Below, piece after piece: positions 1 through 9,155 of a DNA stretch of 64,000 bases; position 1 is the stretch's first letter; each line of letters starts with the position of its first letter. The notes below the pieces were generated by a model. It saw nothing but the letters and a program-made list of their open reading frames with translations, was not told where the DNA came from and made no database searches. A program made the position numbers and the translations under genes. The DNA is from Arthrobacter sp. AK04. Its GTDB lineage: Bacteria > Actinomycetota > Actinomycetes > Actinomycetales > Micrococcaceae. The stretch spans positions 1 through 64,000 of the forward strand of contig NZ_JAJOMC010000001.1 of assembly GCF_021129155.1 (NCBI RefSeq). The letters run 5' to 3'.

Positions 1-283
1 GCGTGTCAGCTTCTGCCGGACAAATCCGGCCATTGCACGGCACTTCGCCGGGGTAACCTTTTTCTCCGACACCCGCCCTGAACTGAAAAAGGTGCGCACT
101 AACTGCCTGATCCTGCAGTGCTCCAACGATCGGCTTGCCCCGCCGGAAGTGGGCGCGTACCTGCACAAGAATCTGGAACACAGCACCCTGGTGCAGCTCC
201 AGGCCGCCGGGCACTGCCCCCACGTCAGCGCCCCGGAGGAAACGGCCCGGGCGATTCGGCACTACCTCGACACCCACTCCTGA
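1..283 (+). CDS. Alpha/beta hydrolase, RsbQ-like (C-terminal part)
   Basis: The reading frame is open from the window edge (frame starting at base 2) to the TGA at 281-283, so only the last 93 or so residues are visible. They include SFCRTNPAIARHFA, a catalytic-Asp strand (ILQCSNDRLAPPEVG) and a catalytic-His loop (AAGHCPHVSAP), matching the C-terminal half of RsbQ-type alpha/beta hydrolases. RsbQ of Bacillus works with the PAS-phosphatase RsbP in energy-stress activation of SigB; whether that partner exists here lies outside the window. The nucleophile Ser would be upstream and cannot be checked. Confidence 0.85.
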   Translation, partial: RVSFCRTNPAIARHFAGVTFFSDTRPELKKVRTNCLILQCSNDRLAPPEVGAYLHKNLEHSTLVQLQAAGHCPHVSAPEETARAIRHYLDTHS

Positions 284-394
284 CAGGCGCCGCTGGCCCC
301 CGCCCGGTTTTGAAGCCTTCTTTCATCAAACACCCCCGGGTGCCTGGATAACGGATGAAATGGCCGCAACTCAGGTGACCTGCGGGATCCGGGT

Positions 395-1627
395 TCAGGC
401 GAGTTTGGTTACCTGGTAGGTGTGGCCGGCTGCGCGGAGGCGCTGGATGAGCACGTTGCCCAGTGCTGTGGCCGGTGTCAGCGAGCCTTTCGCGGCCGGC
501 AGCCGGTCACCGTCGAGGGCAAGAGCGAGTGCAGTCTCGCCGGCCATCACGGCGGTGGCGGCATAGCCGGGATCGCCGGGGCCTGCAGCAATCGCCTGGT
601 ATCGGTGGCCGTCCTCGGTGCGGGCGGTTACTTGGGAGTTGAACCAGCCTGAGCGCTGCATGCTGGCGCGCGGTCCTGTCCCTGGTGCCGGAAGAAAGCG
701 GTCGAGCACCCTCCGGGTCGGCGGGAACGCCATCGCGCCGGTGAATGCCCGGAGCCCGAGTGTCATTGCCCTGGCGATGACCGCTCCTGCCGGTCCGGGG
801 GCCACTCCCATCACCTCGCCGTACTGGAGGGAGCGGCCGTAGGCCCAGCCCTGCAATGCGTTGCTGCGGCGCACTATCCGGGTGTTGAAAGGGGCCATGA
901 TGAAAGGCGCTGTCCAGGTGCCGTCATCGGAACGGCGAACAGGACCGTCATCGGGAGGCTGTGGTGTCGTCGGCTCCCGTGTGCGGTCGGGGCTCAGAGC
1001 GTAGGGGTCAGCGGCTAATAACCTCAGGGCGGTGCTCGACCGCATCGCGTCGAGCTGCCCGCGCATCGATTCAAGCGTTCCTCCGCTGATGCCAGCCTTG
1101 GCCGTAGCAACGAGTTGCACGTCGACCAAACCGCCAGCGCCATCGGCTTCTGCCGCCTGATGAAGCAGCAGTACGGCGAGGTCCGACGGCACGGAGTCGT
1201 AGCCGCAAGAGTGCACAATCCTGGCCCCGCTTGTCCTGGCTAGAGCGTCATAGCGATCGATCGCCTCCCGGATGAAGAACACCTCACCGGCGAGGTCGGC
1301 GTAGTCGGTACCTGCCCGTGCGCAGGCCTCGACAACAGGTAGTCCGTGTTGCGCGTACGGACCGACGGTTGTGAAGAGCACGCGTGTGCTCGCAGCCAGG
1401 GCCGCGATCGAGTCCGCGTCCTCCGAGTCGGCTTCGAGGAGGGCCCACCCGTGCGCCGCAACCGGCAACTGGGACCGAACCGCCCCGAGCCTGGCCCTCG
1501 ACCGGCCCGCGAGTCCAACCCGCATACCGGCCGGTGCATGCTCCGCAACGTAGCCGGCGATCAGTCGGCCAACGAAACCCGTCACTCCGAAGAGAACGAG
1601 GTCATGGTCCCGAGGTGAGTTGTCCAT
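395..1627 (-). CDS. Saccharopine dehydrogenase-like NAD(P)-binding reductase (trans-acting enoyl reductase type)
   Basis: This is a 410-residue protein with an N-terminal Rossmann fold: VLFGVTGFVGRLIAGYV at about 11-27 carries the GxTGxxG nucleotide loop. It is followed by LAGRSRARL and TTVGPYAQHGLPVVEACA, which are typical of the saccharopine dehydrogenase-like family. That family includes the mycobacterial trans-acting enoyl reductases Rv2449c and Rv2953. A second signature, GEVFFIREAIDRY followed by HSCGYDSVPSDL, is conserved in the same group. The length is normal. The gene stands alone: the flanking genes run in the opposite direction. The substrate cannot be deduced, and a lipid or polyketide enoyl reduction is only one possibility. 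Confidence 0.85.
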   Translation of the reverse strand: MDNSPRDHDLVLFGVTGFVGRLIAGYVAEHAPAGMRVGLAGRSRARLGAVRSQLPVAAHGWALLEADSEDADSIAALAASTRVLFTTVGPYAQHGLPVVEACARAGTDYADLAGEVFFIREAIDRYDALARTSGARIVHSCGYDSVPSDLAVLLLHQAAEADGAGGLVDVQLVATAKAGISGGTLESMRGQLDAMRSSTALRLLAADPYALSPDRTREPTTPQPPDDGPVRRSDDGTWTAPFIMAPFNTRIVRRSNALQGWAYGRSLQYGEVMGVAPGPAGAVIARAMTLGLRAFTGAMAFPPTRRVLDRFLPAPGTGPRASMQRSGWFNSQVTARTEDGHRYQAIAAGPGDPGYAATAVMAGETALALALDGDRLPAAKGSLTPATALGNVLIQRLRAAGHTYQVTKLA

Positions 1628-2168
1628 GACTGCAGCCTTTCACACAGGTACTCCAAGCTGACACCACGGCTCCTTGCCTTCGTCCTCGGAACCGCCCGAA
1701 CCGATCTGCGTTCGAAGGAGAAGTCCGGCCCGCCCGCCCGCAGCCGGGGACAATTCCCGGGAGTTATCCACCACTACTGCTGCCGGCGAGCCCCTTCAAA
1801 GCGACTGGGCACCATCGGGAAGGGTCCTTGTTGATGATGTGCTTCAGGCACCTGCGTATTGAGCGGGGGTATTGGCTTCGACTGCTGCGTTTAGTTCTGC
1901 TTCTCCTTGTTCCTGCTCTGATACTGGCGCTTCCTTCGATCGTGTTGCTGCTCTGGGATGCCCTGAACGACTGATCCCATCCGGCCCTGGGTGCGTCCGG
2001 GGGACCCGTAATGACGGAGCGTGTTGGTGCGTTCCAGCTTCTGAGTGGTGGAACACGAACGGGTAGAGGGCCTTTCGCCGTGCAGCATCAGGCTCACGGC
2101 GAGCCTGAGCGAGCCGTAGGATGCTGAAGGGGCGCAAGGTTCCCTCGACCTCCGCGATAAAGGAATCA
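1628..2168. other. Intergenic region between divergent genes
   Basis: No convincing gene is present. Short open frames on both strands have no recognisable domain and no good ribosome binding site. The only interpretable content is a decayed metH tail at about 2040-2120, listed separately. The region should hold the promoters of the two divergent flanking genes; I could not pick a clear -35/-10 pair. Confidence 0.5.
2040..2120 (-). pseudogene. Remnant of a methionine synthase C-terminus
   Basis: Bases 2043-2092 align with the 3' end of metH at about 3424-3475, sharing runs such as gtggtggaacacgaacg and gtgcagcatcag. Read on the minus strand, one frame gives LAVSLMLHGERPST and the adjacent frame gives FVFHHSEAG. 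The intact MetH ends with LSDELMLHPEQSTDAFVFHHPEAKYFKV. A one-base length difference separates the two halves. I interpret this as a decayed duplicate of the metH 3' end, in the same orientation as metH. The fragment is short, so confidence is moderate. Confidence 0.5.
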
Positions 2169-3356
2169 ATGGAACAGCCAGGCCTTGTCCATTTCAACCC
2201 TGTGCCTAAGCCGGACCTTTTCTGGCTTACCGCCTACGCCCTGATCCTGGGCACGGGTGTCCTCATCGGCGTTGTCCTGGCTTTCACCCCGGTGGTGCTG
2301 GTGGCAATGTACCCGGGCACATGGTTCCTCGTAACGTTGGCCGCGGTACCCCTCGGCGTGTGGATCGCGGTTCGACTGGTAGGCGTGGGCCGCAGACTCA
2401 TGCTGCGCTACCGGCACCTGCCCGAGTACAGGCTGTTTGAAGACCGGGTGGAGTCCGTGGAGTGGCCCAACCCCCAGGACAAGGGCGTCCGTTTGGACAA
2501 GAACACCGCTCCGACCCGGCGCTCTGTACGCCTCGATCAGATCACGTCAGCAGTGGCGTCCTTTTGCATCGTGCGGGAAACTTACAACCGATATGGACAG
2601 CGTTTTACCGAGACCGCGCCCATCCTGTACATCCGCTACCGCTCCGGCGGCCGGGACGAATTGCTGAGTATCCCCTTCCCGTCCCACTGGGATCAGGGAG
2701 TCGATATGTGGCTCAGCCACCTCAGCGACAGAGGAGTTCCGCTTCTCTACACTCCCAAGGCCCTTTACCGGCACGACACGCAGGTACTGGACGACGCCGG
2801 CAGGCTCCGGCTTCTGGACGAACTTCCCAACCTCGTCCCGTACCGGTTTGGCCGCGGCTGGCAGGCTGACGAGCAGGATATCCGCGCCCGATGGTCGGCT
2901 GTAGAGCAGGTGGAACGCGACGCCGAGGAGGCCCGGGATCCGGCGCTGAAGAGTGCCCGGGCGCGCCACCCCGTCACCGCGTGGATCATCCAAATGCTGG
3001 TCTTCGTCTGGCTGGGCATGACAGTCTTCTTGCAACAGCTTGCTTGGGCCGGCCGCCCCGCGGAACCGGCCAACTTCATCATCAGCTTCGCTGCGGTTCT
3101 GCTCTTCGGCCTGCTGTTCTTCTTCCTCCTGCGCAGCTACCTTCGCTGGCCGTATATCTTCATCTACTCCGGCGGTGCGCTCCTGACGGGGTTCATGACA
3201 GTTGTTGCCAGCACCGGCCTGTCTGACGCCGATCAGAGTGTCGCGGCAGCATTCTTCATTGCAACAGTCCTTTTCCAGCCTTTGTGCTGGGTTCCCTATC
3301 TGATAGTCAAGAGGCTTTCTGCGGGCTCGAAAAAGCGGGAGCAGGTTGCGGTATGA
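2169..3356 (+). CDS. Multi-pass membrane protein of unknown function
   Basis: The open frame extends up to an ATG at 2121, but the ATG at 2169 has AAAGGA four bases upstream and is the better start, giving 395 residues. Two hydrophobic segments lie near the N-terminus (LFWLTAYALILGTGVLIGVV and FLVTLAAVPLGVWIAVRLVG). A polar domain of about 200 residues follows, rich in charged and aromatic residues. Four more hydrophobic segments complete the C-terminus. The central domain includes a run of basic and acidic residues (ALKSARARHP) just before the third segment. I do not recognise the family. The gene converges with metH, leaving only about 40 bases between the two stops. Confidence 0.7.
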   Translation: MEQPGLVHFNPVPKPDLFWLTAYALILGTGVLIGVVLAFTPVVLVAMYPGTWFLVTLAAVPLGVWIAVRLVGVGRRLMLRYRHLPEYRLFEDRVESVEWPNPQDKGVRLDKNTAPTRRSVRLDQITSAVASFCIVRETYNRYGQRFTETAPILYIRYRSGGRDELLSIPFPSHWDQGVDMWLSHLSDRGVPLLYTPKALYRHDTQVLDDAGRLRLLDELPNLVPYRFGRGWQADEQDIRARWSAVEQVERDAEEARDPALKSARARHPVTAWIIQMLVFVWLGMTVFLQQLAWAGRPAEPANFIISFAAVLLFGLLFFFLLRSYLRWPYIFIYSGGALLTGFMTVVASTGLSDADQSVAAAFFIATVLFQPLCWVPYLIVKRLSAGSKKREQVAV

Positions 3357-3398
3357 CAGCCGGAGCGTGGCCAGCCCACCCCGCGGACCACCCCCGGC

Positions 3399-6300
3399 TC
3401 ACACCTTGAAGTACTTCGCCTCCGGGTGGTGGAACACGAACGCGTCCGTGGACTGCTCGGGGTGCAGCATCAGCTCGTCACTGAGGACCACGCCCATCCG
3501 CTCGGGCTTCAGCAGCTCCGTCACCTTGCGGCGGTCCTCCATGTCCGGGCACGCTGGGTAGCCGAGCGAGAACCGCGCACCGCGGTACTCCAGCTTGAAA
3601 TACCCGGCCGTGTCCTTCGGCTCCTCGGCCGCGAAGCCCAGCTCCTTGCGGATCCGGGCATGCCAGAACTCCGCAAGCGCCTCGGTGAGCTGCATGACCA
3701 GGCCGTTGAGCTCGTAGTAGTCGCGGTACTGGTTCGCGGCGAACATCTTGGACGTGAACTCCTCGATCTTCGAGCCGGCGGTGACCAGCTGCACTGGCAG
3801 CACGTCGATCTGCCCCGACTCGCGCGACTTCACAAAGTCGGCCAGGCACAGGTGCCGGTCGCGGCGCTGGCGCGGGAAGTCAAACCGCAGCCGGTCGGTA
3901 CCGATCGGACCGCCTGAACCACCGTCCGGGGCGAGGAGACCCGCGGCGCCCAGGACGCCGTCGCGATCCTCCCCATGGTGCAGGACCACCACCTGCTCCC
4001 CCTCGGAAACCACCGGGAAGTAGCCGTAAGCGACGGACGCGTCCAGCATGCCCTCAGCGAGGATGCGGTCCAGCCAGTAGCGCAGGCGCGGCCGGCCCTC
4101 GCGTTCCACCAGTTCCTCGTAGGAGGCGCCGTCCTCGCCGCGGCCGGGCTTGAGCCCCCACTGCCCCATGAACGTGGCACGCTCGTCGAGGAACGCAGCG
4201 TAGTCATGGAGCGCCACGCCGCGCACGATGCGTGTGCCCCAGAACGGCGGCGCGGGCACCGGGTTATCGGTGACGACGTCGGACCGGCCCGGCATCGCTT
4301 CCGGCTCGGTCACCGTGAACTTCGCCCCGCCCTTGTGGATGCGCTTCTTCAAAGGCGGCAGGCCGACGTCGTCCGGGGACGCGCCGCGGGCCACCTTCAC
4401 CAGCGGTTCCATGAGGGCGAGGCCCTCGAAGGCGTCCTTGGCGTACCGGACCACACCGTCGAACTGCTCGGCCAGGTCCTGCTCCACGTAGGCGCGGGTC
4501 AGGGCAGCACCGCCCAGGATGATGGGCCACTTCTTCGCCAGGCCGCGGGACTGCAGCTCGGCGAGGTTCTCCTTCATCACCACGGTGGACTTCACCAGCA
4601 GGCCGGACATGCCGATCACGTCGGCGTTGTGCTCCTCCGCGGCGGCCATGATCTCGGCGATCCCCTGCTTGATGCCGATGTTGATGACTTTGTAGCCGTT
4701 GTTGGTGAGGATGATGTCCACCAGGTTCTTGCCGATGTCGTGCACATCGCCGCGCACGGTGGCGATCACCATGGTGCCCTTGCCGGAGGAGTCCGACTTC
4801 TCCATGTGCGGCTCGAGCAGGGCGACGGCGTTCTTCATCACCTCGGCGGACTGCAGCACGAACGGCAGCTGCATCTCGCCGGCGCCGAAGCGCTCACCGA
4901 CGACCTTCATGCCCTCGAGCAGGTGGTCGTTGATGATGCCGAGCGGGGTCATGCCCTCGCTGCGCGCCAGGTCCAGGTCCTCTTCGAGGCCCTTGCCTTC
5001 GCCGTCGATGATGCGTCGCTCCAGGCGTGCGCCCGTGGGCAGCGCCGCAAGTTCCGCGGCGCGCTGGTCCTTGAGTGCTGCGGTGTCGACGCCGGCGAAC
5101 ATGTCCAGCATGACGGCGAGGGGATCGTAGGTGGTGTTGCCGTCGGCGTCGTATTCGCGACGGTCCCAGACGAGGTCCAGCGCCACCTTGCGCTGCTCTT
5201 CCGGCAGGGAGGCGAGCGGCACGATCTTGGCGGCATCGATGATGCCGCTGGTCAGGCCCGCCTGCGCGGCCTCGTGCAGGAACACCGAGTTCAGGACCAC
5301 GCGCGCCGCGGGGTTGAGGCCGAAGGACACGTTGGAGACGCCGAGCGTGGTGTTGATGCCGGGGTACTTGGCGGTGATCTGGCGGATGGCCTCGATGGTT
5401 TCGATGCCGTCCCGGCGGGTTTCTTCCTGGCCGGTGGCGATGGGGAAGGTCAGGGCGTCCACGATGATGTCCTCGACGCGCATCCCCCACTCGCCCACCA
5501 GGGCGTCGACGAGGCGGGAGGCGATGGCCACCTTGCCCTCGGTGGTGCGTGCCTGGCCCTCTTCGTTGATGGTGAGGGCGATTACGGCGGTGCCGTGTTC
5601 CTTCACGAGCGGCATGATGCGCGCGAAGCGGCTGTTGGGGCCGTCGCCGTCCTCGTAGTTGACGGAGTTGACCACCGGGCGGCCGCCGATGAGTTCGAGC
5701 CCGGCCTGCAGCACAGGCGGTTCGGTGGAGTCGATGACGAGCGGCAGCGTGGACGCCGACGCGAAACGCGACACGATCTCCTTGATGTCCGCGACGCCGT
5801 CGCGCCCCACGTAGTCGATGCAGACGTCGCGCAGGTGCGCGCCGCCGCGGGCCTGCTCGCGGGCGATGTCCACGCAGTCATCCCAGCGCTCTTCGAGCAT
5901 CGCCTGGCGGAACGCCTTGGAACCGTTGGCGTTGGTGCGCTCACCGATGGCGAGGTAGGCGGAATCCTGGTCGAAGGGCACGTGGTGGTAGAGGGAAGCG
6001 ATGCCTGCTTCCCTCTCGGTGGGGGTGCGGGCGGGCTGTGTCTTGCCTTCCCCGGTGGCGGGCGTGTTGGTGCCTTTGGCTGCGTTGCGGAAGGGCGCAA
6101 GGCGTTCGACGACGGCGGCCATGTGCTCCGGCGTCGTACCGCAGCAGCCGCCCACCAGGCCCAGGCCGAACTCGCGCACGAACTGCTCGTGCGCGGTGGC
6201 GAGTTCGGTGGGTGAGAGGGGGTAGTGCGCGCCGTTGGGGCCGAGGACGGGCAGGCCGGCGTTGGGCATGCAGGCGATGGCGACGGAGGACTGCTTGGAG

Positions 6301-7061
6301 AGATGGCGCAGGTGCTCGCTCATCTCGTCCGGGCCGGTGGCGCAGTTCAGGCCGATGGCGTCGACGCCGAGCGGCTCGAGGGCGGTGAGCGCGGCGCCGA
6401 TCTCGGAGCCCATGAGCATGGTTCCGGTGGTTTCGACGGTCACCTCGACGAAGATGGGGAGCCGGATGCCGCGGGTGACGATGGCCTGCTTGCAGCCGTT
6501 GACCGCGGCTTTGGTCTGCAGGAGGTCCTGGCTGGTTTCGATGAGGAAGGCGTCCGCTCCCCCGTCAATGAGGCCCTCGGCCTGGAGTGCGAAGGTCTGC
6601 TTGAGGTAGTCGTAGGTGGTGTGGCCGAGGCTGGGGAGCTTGGTGCCCGGCCCCATGGAGCCTAGGACCCAGCGCATCCGGCCGTCTGTTTTCTCAGCCG
6701 CTTCGGCGCGTTCGCGAGCGATCTGCGCACCCTTACGGGCGAGCTCTTCGATGCGGTCGTCGATGCCGTAGTCGGAAAGGTTGGACCAGTTCGCGCCGAA
6801 GGTGTTGGTTTCGACGGCATCGATGCCCGTGGCGAAGTAGGCGTCGTGGATGTCTGCGAGGACATCCGGGCGCGTGTCATTGAGGATCTCGTTGCAGCCT
6901 TCGAGGCCCTGAAAGTCTGTTTCCAGGGACAGGTCCCGGCCCTGCAGCATGGTGCCCATCGCGCCGTCGGCAATGACGACCCGGTGGTTCACTGCGTCCA
7001 AAAGCTCCTGCGAACGGGCGGGGCGGGGCACGGACTCAATATCAAGTGCAAAACGAGGCAT
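3399..7061 (-). CDS. metH: Cobalamin-dependent methionine synthase MetH
   Basis: At 1220 residues this is full length for MetH, which transfers a methyl group from methyltetrahydrofolate to homocysteine using cobalamin. The homocysteine domain starts at ADGAMGTMLQ (about 32) and carries the zinc ligands: Cys in LNCATGP and Cys306-Cys307 in GGCCGTTPEH. The pterin domain includes AIGERTNANGSKAF and NVSFGLNPAARVVLNSVFL. The B12 domain has the axial His774 in DVHDIGK. The C-terminal reactivation domain, which binds AdoMet, ends with LMLHPEQSTDAFVFHHPEAKYF. No obvious Shine-Dalgarno precedes the ATG at 7061. The gene is monocistronic. The upstream region shows no cobalamin riboswitch that I could recognise by eye. 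Confidence 0.98.
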   Translation of the reverse strand: MPRFALDIESVPRPARSQELLDAVNHRVVIADGAMGTMLQGRDLSLETDFQGLEGCNEILNDTRPDVLADIHDAYFATGIDAVETNTFGANWSNLSDYGIDDRIEELARKGAQIARERAEAAEKTDGRMRWVLGSMGPGTKLPSLGHTTYDYLKQTFALQAEGLIDGGADAFLIETSQDLLQTKAAVNGCKQAIVTRGIRLPIFVEVTVETTGTMLMGSEIGAALTALEPLGVDAIGLNCATGPDEMSEHLRHLSKQSSVAIACMPNAGLPVLGPNGAHYPLSPTELATAHEQFVREFGLGLVGGCCGTTPEHMAAVVERLAPFRNAAKGTNTPATGEGKTQPARTPTEREAGIASLYHHVPFDQDSAYLAIGERTNANGSKAFRQAMLEERWDDCVDIAREQARGGAHLRDVCIDYVGRDGVADIKEIVSRFASASTLPLVIDSTEPPVLQAGLELIGGRPVVNSVNYEDGDGPNSRFARIMPLVKEHGTAVIALTINEEGQARTTEGKVAIASRLVDALVGEWGMRVEDIIVDALTFPIATGQEETRRDGIETIEAIRQITAKYPGINTTLGVSNVSFGLNPAARVVLNSVFLHEAAQAGLTSGIIDAAKIVPLASLPEEQRKVALDLVWDRREYDADGNTTYDPLAVMLDMFAGVDTAALKDQRAAELAALPTGARLERRIIDGEGKGLEEDLDLARSEGMTPLGIINDHLLEGMKVVGERFGAGEMQLPFVLQSAEVMKNAVALLEPHMEKSDSSGKGTMVIATVRGDVHDIGKNLVDIILTNNGYKVINIGIKQGIAEIMAAAEEHNADVIGMSGLLVKSTVVMKENLAELQSRGLAKKWPIILGGAALTRAYVEQDLAEQFDGVVRYAKDAFEGLALMEPLVKVARGASPDDVGLPPLKKRIHKGGAKFTVTEPEAMPGRSDVVTDNPVPAPPFWGTRIVRGVALHDYAAFLDERATFMGQWGLKPGRGEDGASYEELVEREGRPRLRYWLDRILAEGMLDASVAYGYFPVVSEGEQVVVLHHGEDRDGVLGAAGLLAPDGGSGGPIGTDRLRFDFPRQRRDRHLCLADFVKSRESGQIDVLPVQLVTAGSKIEEFTSKMFAANQYRDYYELNGLVMQLTEALAEFWHARIRKELGFAAEEPKDTAGYFKLEYRGARFSLGYPACPDMEDRRKVTELLKPERMGVVLSDELMLHPEQSTDAFVFHHPEAKYFKV

Positions 7062-7380
7062 CTAAACAGGTTACGTGTGGGGGCTGAAACGTTGCGCTGT
7101 GTGTCCGTGTACTACGACGGAAAGTGGTGGGCTTCCTAATCTCTGTTCGCAGCCGCTTGGATCAGCGGCTGCGAACGACGACGGGCCAGCATAGGAGCCT
7201 CGCGTTGGCAGTTGTAGCGGTTGCACCAGCCGGAGAGGTTGTTTCCCCTCTTTCGACATGGAGTTATAGCTGGAAGCAGATAAGTGTCATTCAGGACAAT
7301 CACATGTAGTTTGTTGCTTCATCAGCTTGGATCTTTGCTGCACTTCGTTGTGCAGCATTGACGGTCTTGTAGGGGGACAA
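7062..7380. other. Intergenic region at the island's left boundary
   Basis: The stretch separates metH from the first island gene, which are divergent. Apart from a perfect 13-bp inverted repeat (listed separately) I see no gene. No tRNA gene or direct repeat was found that would serve as an integration site. Confidence 0.5.
7145..7176. repeat. Perfect 13-bp inverted repeat
   Basis: GTTCGCAGCCGCT (7145-7157) and AGCGGCTGCGAAC (7164-7176) are exact reverse complements around a 6-base loop. Neither side has a T-run, so it is a poor intrinsic terminator. It lies between the divergent metH and the island's first gene, where an operator or an island-junction site is possible. Confidence 0.75.
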
Positions 7381-8472
7381 ATGGAGTTCGCAGAAAAGCT
7401 TTCAGCGTTGGCAGCAAAGGTGCGCCAGCAGCGCGGCGTTATTCAGACAGAAGAGGCGACGAAAAACGCGTTCGTGATGCCGTTCATTTCGACGATTCTT
7501 GGCTACGACGTCTTCAACCCGATGGAAGTCGTTCCGGAATTTATTGCAGACGTGGGGCTCAAAAAGGGCGAAAAGATCGACTATGCCATCGTCAAGGACG
7601 GCGAAGTACAGATCCTGATCGAGTGTAAGAAGTCCAGTGAACCCGTGAAAATCGAGCATGCATCGCAGCTCTTCCGGTACTTCGCCGTAACCAACGCTCG
7701 CATCGCGATCCTTACCAACGGGGAGGTATATCAATTCTTCACGGACCTCGATGCCCCGAACCGTATGGACGCGAAGCCTTTCCTCGTGCTCGACTTGAAC
7801 GACATCGATCAAATGCTTATCCCCGAACTGCAGAAGCTGTCCAAGGATGTTTTTGATCTTGATTCGATCATCAGCGCGGCCGGCGAGCTGAAGTACATCG
7901 GCGAACTAAAGCGGACTCTGGCCGCGCAGTTCAAAGAGCCAGAAGACGAATGGGTAAAGTTCCTGACTGGGCGCGTTTATTCCGGCGCGTACACCCAGAA
8001 GGTGCGGGAACAGTTCACTGCTTTGGTGGCTAAGGCATCGAAGCAGTTCCTGAATGATCAGGTAAATGAGCGTCTGAAGAAGGCCCTCGGCAACCCGGGC
8101 TTTCCTCAGAGCGAGGAAGCCGCAGTGGCGGCTAGCGTCACCAGCGCTCCAGTAGCCGAAGCGGACCTGGCCGAAGCTGATGGGCTAGAGACGACGCTGG
8201 AGGAGATCGAGGGTTATCAGATTGTGCGGGCCATTGTTTGCAGCGAGGTGAAGCCAGCGCGAGTAGTTCAAAGGGATGCCAAGTCTTACTTCGCAGTGCT
8301 GCTGGACGATAACAACCGCAAGCCCATCGCACGCCTGCACTTCAACCGGACTCAGAAGTACATCGGGATCTTCGACGACAACAAGGAAGAGACCCGGGTG
8401 CCGATCAGTTCACTTGAGGAAATCTACGAACACACCGAAGCGCTGCGCGCGAGCGTCAAGAGTTACCTATGA
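7381..8472 (+). CDS. Orphan HsdR N-terminal-type PD-(D/E)XK nuclease
   Basis: The ATG at 7381 follows GTAGGGGGACAA and replaces an upstream in-frame start, giving 363 residues. The N-terminal part matches the type I restriction enzyme R-subunit N-terminal nuclease fold. It has an acidic residue in the first helix region (TEEATKNAF), Asp67 in EKIDYAIV and the Glu81-Cys-Lys83 of LIECKKSSE, followed by the conserved QLFRYFAVTNARIAILTNG. No helicase (DEAD) domain follows. Instead there are a helical region (about 150-250) and a C-terminal beta-rich segment (about 285-363). No hsdM or hsdS gene is nearby, so it is not a complete type I system. Such orphans are common in prophages and defence islands. 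The TGA overlaps the ATG of the next gene (ATGA), so the two are probably translated together. Confidence 0.85.
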   Translation: MEFAEKLSALAAKVRQQRGVIQTEEATKNAFVMPFISTILGYDVFNPMEVVPEFIADVGLKKGEKIDYAIVKDGEVQILIECKKSSEPVKIEHASQLFRYFAVTNARIAILTNGEVYQFFTDLDAPNRMDAKPFLVLDLNDIDQMLIPELQKLSKDVFDLDSIISAAGELKYIGELKRTLAAQFKEPEDEWVKFLTGRVYSGAYTQKVREQFTALVAKASKQFLNDQVNERLKKALGNPGFPQSEEAAVAASVTSAPVAEADLAEADGLETTLEEIEGYQIVRAIVCSEVKPARVVQRDAKSYFAVLLDDNNRKPIARLHFNRTQKYIGIFDDNKEETRVPISSLEEIYEHTEALRASVKSYL

Positions 8473-9147
8473 CGGCGCCTCCAACTGACCTGGATCTGCT
8501 TCTCGTCGCGATTGCCGCAATCCCAACGCCGTGGAAAAAGTGGCCCGGGGGATACCCCGGCCGCCTGGACCTGGCATTGGTGGATGCCGTCATGTCGATC
8601 AGATTCCGGTACGGCAAGGAACGTAACGGTGTCTGGACGGGTGCCAGAGGTGCGGTGCAGCGCTACCAGAGGCACACGGAACACGTCGCTCCTCGAGACA
8701 AGATGCGCCACCTGGCAGGCCAAGACCCGGTTGCCTTAGTGAAAATTCTGAATCGCCAGAAGGTACATGCAGGAAAGACGAAGGCGTTCGCCATCGTGGA
8801 AGCAGCTCAACGTTTCGTAGACATTGGCGTGACTGAACCGGCACAGTTAGTGCCCAACAAATGCCGAACACCGGAAGCAGTACACCGGAGTTTCGGGGTT
8901 GGGGCCAGTCACTTGGGAATACCTCACCATGCTTTTAACCCATGACGGGGTGAAGGCAGACTCATGGATCACAGAATTCGTCGGAAGAGCCATCGGGCAG
9001 CGTGTCTCCCCGGAGCGTGCCGGCAGGCTGGTCAAGGAAGCCGCTCAGAAATTGGGCGTGGAAGAAAAGACGCTCGACCATGACATTTGGAATTACGCCA
9101 GCCCCACGGGACTAAAGATATGTCTCCTTTTCCCTGACCTACCTTGA
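8469..9147 (+). pseudogene. HhH-type DNA-binding/glycosylase-like protein, frameshifted
   Basis: The first frame (8469-8945) begins with DLDLLLVAIAAIP, continues through RLDLALVDAVMSIRFRYG and then loses sense after about 8856. The second frame continues with NAEHRKQYTGVSGLGPVTWEYLTML, KADSWITEFVGRAIG and LDHDIWNYAS, ending at 9147. Joined, they give a protein of about 225 residues of an actinobacterial hypothetical family with a helix-hairpin-helix (GVSGLGPVT), reminiscent of HhH-GPD DNA glycosylases. Deleting one A from the AAA at 8858-8860 would restore the frame. This could be a true mutation or a sequence error. It is coupled by ATGA to the nuclease gene upstream. Confidence 0.7.
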
Positions 9148-9155
9148 AGGTGAGC

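Noticed and set aside
3975-6215. A 746-codon open frame on the plus strand opposite metH
   Set aside because: It is the mirror of metH in high-GC DNA: the composition is typical of antisense reading and there is no domain.
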